From: Pseudomonas sp. UBA5706
GTDB lineage: Bacteria > Pseudomonadota > Gammaproteobacteria > Pseudomonadales > Pseudomonadaceae
Direction: 5' to 3'
NCBI RefSeq assembly: GCF_002419965.1
Contig: NZ_DIHC01000022.1
Span: 1-10,222 of the forward strand
DNA: 10,222 nt
This document shows, piece after piece, positions 6,300 through 10,222 of this stretch. The notes beneath the pieces are model-generated. The model saw nothing but the letters and a program-made list of their open reading frames with translations. It searched no databases and was not told the DNA's origin. The translations under genes were made by a program, and so were the position numbers. Numbering within the stretch: position 1 is the stretch's first letter; every line of letters begins with the position of its first letter.

Positions 6300-7529
6300 A
6301 TGAGCAAGACTTCCCTCGACAAGAGCAAGATCAAGTTCCTTCTTCTCGAAGGCGTCCATCAATCCGCAGTCGACGTCCTCAAGGCCGCTGGTTACACCAG
6401 CATCGAGTACCACACCAAGTCTCTGCCGGAAGCCGAACTGAAGGAAAAGATTGCCGACGCTCACTTCATCGGTATTCGCTCACGTACCCAGCTGACCGAA
6501 GAGATCTTCGACAGCGCAAGGAAGCTGGTCGCGGTCGGCTGCTTCTGCATCGGCACCAACCAGGTTGACCTGAACGCGGCCCGCGAGCGCGGCATCGCTG
6601 TGTTCAACGCGCCGTACTCCAATACCCGTTCGGTCGCCGAACTGGTACTGGCCGAAGCGATCCTGCTGCTGCGCGGTATCCCCGAGAAAAACGCTTCCTG
6701 CCATCGTGGCGGCTGGATCAAGAGCGCCGCCAACTCCTTCGAGATCCGTGGCAAGAAGCTGGGCATCATCGGCTACGGTTCAATCGGCACGCAGTTGTCG
6801 GTTCTGGCCGAAGGCCTGGGCATGCAGGTGTTCTTTTTCGACCCGCTGACCAAGCTGCCACTGGGTAACGCCACTCAGGTTTCCAGCCTGACCGAGCTGC
6901 TGGGCCTGGCGGACATTGTGTCCCTGCACGTGCCTGAGCTGCCGTCCACCCAGTGGATGATTGGTGAGAAGGAAATCCGCTCGATGAAGAAAGGCGCAAT
7001 CCTGATCAACGCCGCGCGCGGCACCGTGGTCGAGCTGGACGCACTGGCCCGTGCGATCAAGGATCAGCACCTTATCGGCGCAGCCATCGACGTATTCCCG
7101 GTGGAGCCGCGCTCCAACGACGACATCTTCGAAAGCCCGCTGCGTGGCCTGGACAACGTGATCCTGACCCCGCACATCGGTGGCTCGACTGCCGAAGCCC
7201 AAGCCAATATCGGCCTGGAAGTGGCAGAGAAGCTGGTCAAGTACAGCGACAACGGTACGTCGGTGTCCTCGGTCAACTTCCCTGAAGTGGCCCTGCCGGC
7301 TCACCCTGGCAAGCATCGCCTGCTGCACATCCACGAAAACATCCCGGGCGTGCTCAGCGAAATCAACAAGGTGTTTGCGGAAAACGGCATCAACATCTCC
7401 GGCCAGTTCCTGCAAACCAACGAGAACGTAGGCTACGTGGTCATCGACGTCGATGCCGAGTACTCGGACCTGGCGCAAGAGAAGCTGCAGCACATCAACG
7501 GCACCATCCGCAGCCGCGTTCTGTTCTGA
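6300..7529 (+). CDS. serA: D-3-phosphoglycerate dehydrogenase with ACT domain
   Basis: A 409-residue cytosolic enzyme, nearly the length of E. coli SerA (410). It oxidises 3-phosphoglycerate to 3-phosphohydroxypyruvate with NAD+, the first step of serine synthesis; SerA proteins can also reduce 2-oxoglutarate to D-2-hydroxyglutarate. The NAD-binding Rossmann motif is GYGSIG (158-163). The catalytic set is R240 (NAARGT), E269 (DVFPVEP) and H292 (TPHIGGST), at the same numbers as in E. coli. The C-terminal ACT domain (about 339-409) keeps the serine-binding residues H345 and N347 (IHENIPGVL) and N365 (GINISGQF), so feedback inhibition by serine is expected. The start at 6300 (MSKTSLDKSKIKFLLLEG) fits the family. 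An in-frame ATG at 6177 lies inside the palindromic promoter element and is rejected. The ribosome binding site is weak. A terminator follows closely. Confidence 0.97.
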   Translation: MSKTSLDKSKIKFLLLEGVHQSAVDVLKAAGYTSIEYHTKSLPEAELKEKIADAHFIGIRSRTQLTEEIFDSARKLVAVGCFCIGTNQVDLNAARERGIAVFNAPYSNTRSVAELVLAEAILLLRGIPEKNASCHRGGWIKSAANSFEIRGKKLGIIGYGSIGTQLSVLAEGLGMQVFFFDPLTKLPLGNATQVSSLTELLGLADIVSLHVPELPSTQWMIGEKEIRSMKKGAILINAARGTVVELDALARAIKDQHLIGAAIDVFPVEPRSNDDIFESPLRGLDNVILTPHIGGSTAEAQANIGLEVAEKLVKYSDNGTSVSSVNFPEVALPAHPGKHRLLHIHENIPGVLSEINKVFAENGINISGQFLQTNENVGYVVIDVDAEYSDLAQEKLQHINGTIRSRVLF

Positions 7530-7550
7530 ACCACCGGTTCAGGGCTATTG

Positions 7551-7581
7551 AAAAAAGGAGACCCTCGGGTCTCCTTTTTTT
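7551..7581. terminator. Bidirectional intrinsic terminator between serA and the DUF4399 gene
   Basis: The stem GGAGACC (7557-7563) / GGTCTCC (7568-7574) with a CTCG loop is flanked by six A on the left and seven T on the right. It can end serA on the plus strand (stop at 7529) and the DUF4399 gene on the minus strand (stop at 7707). Confidence 0.95.
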
Positions 7582-7612
7582 GCCTGCGCAAGGTGCCGAC
7601 GCCGTTGCTGTA

Positions 7613-7668
7613 GCAGCTGGCTGGCGCTGGCGCGCTCAAGATCGCTACCCACTGGCCAGCCGGGCTGC
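7613..7668. repeat. Imperfect inverted repeat, possible REP relic of a third type
   Basis: GCAGCTGGCTGG (7613-7624) is complementary to CCAGCCGGGCTGC (7656-7668) apart from one extra base and one mismatch. It is preceded by TGTA, resembling Pseudomonas REP edges that start TGTAGCAGC. It lies in the 3' region of the DUF4399 gene. Nothing else is seen between the terminator and that gene. Confidence 0.4.
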
Positions 7669-7706
7669 CACAACCGACGCCCCGAAGATCGACGGGCAAC
7701 CTTTGG

Positions 7707-8144
7707 TTATTTAACGGTGACGGTGATCTTCTGCGACTCAACCACTGGATTCAGCGGCACGTGGTTCTTGTCGCCGACCAGCAATTGCAGCGTGTGCTGG
7801 CCTGGGGCGAGGTTCAGTTCGGTTTCGGTCTGGCCTTTGCCGAAATGGCGGATGTTGTCAGTGGTCGGCAGCGGCGCATTCATGTCGGGCTGATCCTTGA
7901 CGTCGATCAGCAGGTGGTGATGCCCGGTCTCCGGCACATCGACACCGGCGGGCGCGACGCCCATGCCCTTGAGTCCGAACTGAACCTTGAACGCACCGTT
8001 GACCACCGCGCCGTCCTTAGGCGAAATGATGTAGACCTCCGCCCCCGCAGGCGACGGCGTGCGCGGCACATCATCGGCCTGCACCAGGAAGGTCGAGCCC
8101 AGCAGCAAGCCGGCAAGGGCAGTTCTTGCGAATAAAGTCTTCAT
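7707..8144 (-). CDS. DUF4399 exported protein
   Basis: A 145-residue precursor of the DUF4399 family, function unknown. Residues 1-22 (MKTLFARTALAGLLLGSTFLVQA region) form a typical Sec signal peptide with cleavage expected before DDVPRTP, so the mature protein of about 122 residues is probably periplasmic. The mature part has the family's VYIISPKDGAVVNGAFKVQFG opening, the GHHHLLID motif and a GQHTLQLLVGDKNHVPL block near the C terminus, suggesting a small all-beta fold. The three histidines invite a metal-binding idea, but nothing here proves it. The start at 8144 is chosen over the in-frame ATG at 8180 because a strong GGGAG stands 5 nt before it and the signal peptide then begins at residue 1. 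The gene is monocistronic and ends at the bidirectional terminator shared with serA. Confidence 0.88.
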   Translation of the reverse strand: MKTLFARTALAGLLLGSTFLVQADDVPRTPSPAGAEVYIISPKDGAVVNGAFKVQFGLKGMGVAPAGVDVPETGHHHLLIDVKDQPDMNAPLPTTDNIRHFGKGQTETELNLAPGQHTLQLLVGDKNHVPLNPVVESQKITVTVK

Positions 8145-8149
8145 GATCT

Positions 8150-8154
8150 CTCCC
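8150..8154 (-). promoter_or_regulatory. Ribosome binding site that fixes the DUF4399 start
   Basis: The minus strand reads GGGAG, then 5 nt, then ATG at 8144. The upstream in-frame ATG at 8180 has no comparable site and would put 12 polar residues ahead of the signal peptide. Confidence 0.75.
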
Positions 8155-8323
8155 GGTTTTGGGTTGTTATGGATGCTCAATCTCAGACCGTGAGCCCGAA
8201 GATTCGGTCCGGCAATCGCCGCGGAACATGCTGAGGCGCGGCGCTCACCTTAGTCTGGATTCGCGCGCAAAGGGGCGCAAGGAGCGCTTTTGTGTAGAAG
8301 ATTTCATCTCGAACGCATCGAGC

Positions 8324-8965
8324 TTACAACTCAAACGGCTCGTTCCCCCGCCGCCGGAACCAACCGGTAAGGGACAGGCGATCGCGCATGGCGGGCAATA
8401 CTTCATGAGGCATGTCGCCTGACAGAAACACCACCAGGCATCCACCGATGGGCTGTACGTCGTGCTCCACGCCATCCTTGAAGAACATACGCAATTGCCC
8501 GCCATCTTCGGGCTGCCAGCAGGCGTCATTGAGGTAGATCACTGCCGAGACCATGCGTCTGTCATCGTCACGAAAGCGGTCGACGTGCCGGCGATAAAAA
8601 GCCCCGGGCGGGTACAGCGCAAAGTGGCTTTCGAAATCCTCAAGGCCCAGAAACAGACCGCGATTAAGCGCCTGACGCAGGCTGTCCATTAACACCAGAT
8701 ACTGATCGCAGGGCCCGGCCTGTCCCGGCTCCAGCCATTGGATGTGATCACCACGAATTCCCTCGCGCACCTCTTGGGCAGGGCCGCGCCCAACCGCCGC
8801 CGGGGCCAGCTCGCCTTCAGCCGCGCGTTTGCGGCACTCAAGGGCCAGTTCGCGGGTCAGCGCTTCAGGCAAAAAGATGTCCTGCTGCGACCAGCCTCGC
8901 TCGGCCAGGTCGTCGACAATTTTCGTCAGCAGGGGGTCATCAGGGGATATGTGCATGGCGCGCAT
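8324..8965 (-). CDS. 2-oxoglutarate/Fe(II) prolyl 4-hydroxylase, PPHD type (EF-Tu hydroxylase)
   Basis: A 213-residue cytosolic 2-oxoglutarate-dependent dioxygenase of the SM-20/EGLN-like prolyl hydroxylase group. The iron triad is H127-x-D129 (GAFYRRHVDRF) and H187 (SGDMPHEVLPA). An arginine after it (R196, or R205 in GWFRRR) would bind 2-oxoglutarate. AVIYLND (141-147) and DGGQLRMF (154-161) form the rest of the beta-helix core. The Pseudomonas member PPHD is known to hydroxylate a proline of elongation factor Tu and is structurally close to human oxygen-sensing PHD2. Length and genus fit that assignment, but the substrate is inferred. The start is uncertain: ATG 8965 (MRAMHIS) or ATG 8956 (MHIS). 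A TACTAT -10-like element just upstream of 8965 hints at a very short leader. The open frame continues to 9286, but that extension overlaps the divergent DUF2059 gene and is not protein-like. Confidence 0.88.
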   Translation of the reverse strand: MRAMHISPDDPLLTKIVDDLAERGWSQQDIFLPEALTRELALECRKRAAEGELAPAAVGRGPAQEVREGIRGDHIQWLEPGQAGPCDQYLVLMDSLRQALNRGLFLGLEDFESHFALYPPGAFYRRHVDRFRDDDRRMVSAVIYLNDACWQPEDGGQLRMFFKDGVEHDVQPIGGCLVVFLSGDMPHEVLPAMRDRLSLTGWFRRRGNEPFEL

Positions 8966-9106
8966 AGTATCCAGACGCCGATCAATCCAACAGAGCCCAC
9001 GGTCTGCCAGCCCAAGAATATTTCTGCGCGGCGAAAACCCTGCAACCGTTTTCCACACGCCATCGCCGAACCCACGGATTTTCTTGAGGTCTGGCAACTT
9101 GTTAAC

Positions 9107-9136
9107 TCGACAAATCCCCGCCGCCCCGCCGAGAAT
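9107..9136 (+). promoter_or_regulatory. Possible promoter for the DUF2059 gene
   Basis: TCGACA (9107-9112, five of six bases of the -35 consensus) and GAGAAT (9131-9136, four of six) are spaced by 18 bp. They place the transcription start about 20 bp ahead of the ATG at 9162, just upstream of the AGGAG. A GTTAAC palindrome overlaps the -35 region. Confidence 0.4.
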
Positions 9137-9161
9137 AGCGGCCTGCCGACAGGAGTCTCTA

Positions 9162-9902
9162 ATGCGCCGTCTGTTTTTCCTGCTGTTGATGTTCTGCACC
9201 CTGCCCGCGTGGGCAGACGGCCACGACCAGCTGTACAAGGTCACCGGCTGGCCGGAACAACGCGCGCATTTCAACGACGCTCTCAAAGCTGCGCAGCAGC
9301 GCTACAAAAACAGCCTGCCACCTGCGGTGTTCGAAGCGCTGGTCAGCAACAGCAACCAGCGTTTCGCGCCACAGGCAATGGATCAACGCGCCGAGCAAAA
9401 ACTGCGGCAGACGCTGCAGGACCCGAATCCTGCCTTGCAGTTTTTCCAATCCCCCCTGGGCCGCAAGATCGTCAATGCCGAGCTGACCGCAACCCGTCCC
9501 GACCAACTGGCGAAAAACGCACAAGGTTTGCCGAAGATGCAGGCCAGCGACAATCGCATGCTGATCATCGGCCACCTGGCCAACGCCCTCCCCGCCAAGG
9601 AAGCCGGTGCCGAAGTCAGTCTGGCCATCGCCGGGGTTGCGGCCGACAGCTTGAGTTCGATGATTCCAGGGCTAATGGGAGGCGGCTCGTCGCAAAATAT
9701 GCTCGACGGGCAGCGTCAGCGACTGATGACGCAGATTGCCAACGACATGGGCAATACGCTGCTTTACGTGTATCGCGACCTGTCCGACGCAGAGCTGGAA
9801 GAGTTTTCGACCTTCGCCGAATCCAACGAAGGCAAGGCCTACTACCAAGCCGCGCTGGCTGCGATTCGGGCGGGATTGGCGGTTGGGCAGAACGTGAAGT
9901 AG
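9162..9902 (+). CDS. DUF2059 exported protein
   Basis: A 246-residue protein with a clear Sec signal peptide (MRRLFFLLLMFCTLPAWA, cleavage expected before DGHDQ), predicting a periplasmic product. The mature part is mostly helical and charged. The C-terminal block LLYVYRDLSDAELEEFSTFA followed by SNEGKAYYQA matches the DUF2059 pattern (helix, acidic turn, then F..S..G). An earlier FFQSPLGRKI (about 98-107) resembles the same motif, so there may be two copies of the helical module. Function is unknown. The start at 9162 is supported by AGGAG six nt upstream and by the signal peptide; the open frame extends upstream to 8829 but that part lies antisense to the prolyl hydroxylase gene. The gene is divergent from the hydroxylase, and a degenerate tandem array begins about 9 bp after its stop. 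Confidence 0.88.
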   Translation: MRRLFFLLLMFCTLPAWADGHDQLYKVTGWPEQRAHFNDALKAAQQRYKNSLPPAVFEALVSNSNQRFAPQAMDQRAEQKLRQTLQDPNPALQFFQSPLGRKIVNAELTATRPDQLAKNAQGLPKMQASDNRMLIIGHLANALPAKEAGAEVSLAIAGVAADSLSSMIPGLMGGGSSQNMLDGQRQRLMTQIANDMGNTLLYVYRDLSDAELEEFSTFAESNEGKAYYQAALAAIRAGLAVGQNVK

Positions 9903-9910
9903 ACACGATC

Positions 9911-10084
9911 CTGTTTCTTGGATTCTTCCCGGAAGCAGAGCCTGATGACACCAAAGACCTGTGGCCTTTTATTCGGCCTCAAAGCACATACCGAATGACG
10001 CTAAACGCACTGCGGTATTTGGCTCTGCCCGCAAGCACAGCACCGAATGTCGCAAAAAACCTGCGGCTTTTGACTCTGCCCGAA
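9911..10084. repeat. Degenerate 51-bp tandem array, REP-flank derived
   Basis: Units start near 9911 (48 bp), 9959, 10010 and 10061 (partial), spaced 48, 51 and 51 bp. Shared positions include CTG.GG at the start, AAGCACA and ACCGAATG in the middle, and CGC.AAA at the end. The last unit, CTGCGGCTTTTGACTCTGCC, runs into GTAGGAGC, the outer edge of the REPIN at 10089. Its reverse complement (CTCCTACGCCC...CAGAGTCAAAAGC) aligns with the first part of the 72-bp unit at 2257 (CTCCTACGGCC...CAGAATCAAAAGC). The two arrays are therefore related, though this one is much more decayed. No gene is seen between 9903 and the window end. Confidence 0.7.
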
Positions 10085-10088
10085 GGGC

Positions 10089-10219
10089 GTAGGAGCGCAG
10101 CTTGCTCGCGATCGGCTGCGCAGCAGTCGTAAACCCTCCCACCACGGCCTGCCAGACACACCGCGCTGCCTGATTTTGCTGCCGGTCCCCGGCAGATCGT
10201 GGGCAAGCCGGACTCCTAC
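10089..10219. repeat. REPIN, GTAGGAG..GCTTGC..CGATC type
   Basis: The left arm 10089-10126 starts GTAGGAGCGCAGCTTGC and continues with GCGATCGGC. The reverse complement of the right arm 10179-10219 starts GTAGGAGTCCGGCTTGC and continues with ACGATCTGC. The arms enclose a spacer of about 50 bp. It is the same class as the REPIN at 2141. The right flank starts ACGCC at the window edge, as the array flanks do. Confidence 0.8.
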
Positions 10220-10222
10220 GCC

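Noticed and set aside
6101..6334. N-terminal extension of the dehydrogenase
   Set aside because: The extra 78 residues do not fit the family and would cover the divergent promoter region and the start of serA.
8262..8290. Terminator for the prolyl hydroxylase gene
   Set aside because: A GCGC-AAGGA-GCGC hairpin with short T runs is present, but the stem is only 4 bp and bulged, too weak to call.
8738..10132. 464-codon plus-strand frame across the hydroxylase 5' region and the DUF2059 gene
   Set aside because: It overlaps two well-supported genes in other frames, and its Arg/Pro/Ala-rich composition is typical of out-of-frame GC-rich DNA.
1003..10219. Mobile island or insertion sequence bounded by the REPINs
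   Set aside because: The enclosed genes are ordinary Pseudomonas chromosomal genes. There is no transposase or integrase, and REPINs are scattered through intergenic regions of such genomes.

Overview
The window looks like a chromosomal segment of a Pseudomonas, probably from the fluorescens/syringae side of the genus. The support is the gene content and order (ilvA, rpiA, SdiA-regulated-type genes, FAH hydrolase, FAD-linked D-2-hydroxyglutarate dehydrogenase, serA, DUF4399, EF-Tu-type prolyl hydroxylase, DUF2059), the moderately high GC, and REP/REPIN elements with the GTAGGAGC...GCTTGC and GCGAATTCATTCGC signatures. The species cannot be fixed from the sequence alone. No phage, plasmid, insertion sequence, CRISPR, tRNA or rRNA gene was seen.

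Layout: positions 1-146 hold the 5' end of ilvA (minus), divergent from rpiA (292-963, plus), whose perfect TATAAT box lies at 246-251. A REPIN (1003-1094) follows. Two tandem paralogues of the SdiA-regulated family (1124-2035 and 2881-3795, both minus) are separated by about 845 bp of non-coding repeat DNA: a second REPIN (2141-2248) and, at its outer edge, eight and a half copies of a 72-bp unit (2257-2865). Next is a minus-strand pair, D-2-hydroxyglutarate dehydrogenase (4706-6100) and a fumarylacetoacetate hydrolase-family enzyme (3973-4638), closed by a strong terminator (3919-3952). serA (6300-7529, plus) is divergent from the dehydrogenase. A bidirectional terminator (7551-7581) separates serA from a DUF4399 exported protein (7707-8144, minus). 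A PPHD-type prolyl hydroxylase (8324-8965, minus) is divergent from a DUF2059 exported protein (9162-9902, plus). The DUF2059 gene runs into a degenerate 51-bp tandem array (9911-10084) and a third REPIN (10089-10219).

Functionally, the best-understood block is serine synthesis. SerA can dispose of NADH by reducing 2-oxoglutarate to D-2-hydroxyglutarate, and the divergent FAD enzyme oxidises this back to 2-oxoglutarate. The 2-oxoglutarate-dependent prolyl hydroxylase nearby uses the same metabolite as co-substrate. The most unusual feature is the pair of REPIN-flanking tandem arrays. They share a core motif, lie in the same orientation relative to the gene upstream of them, and show apparently compensatory base changes in small hairpins.
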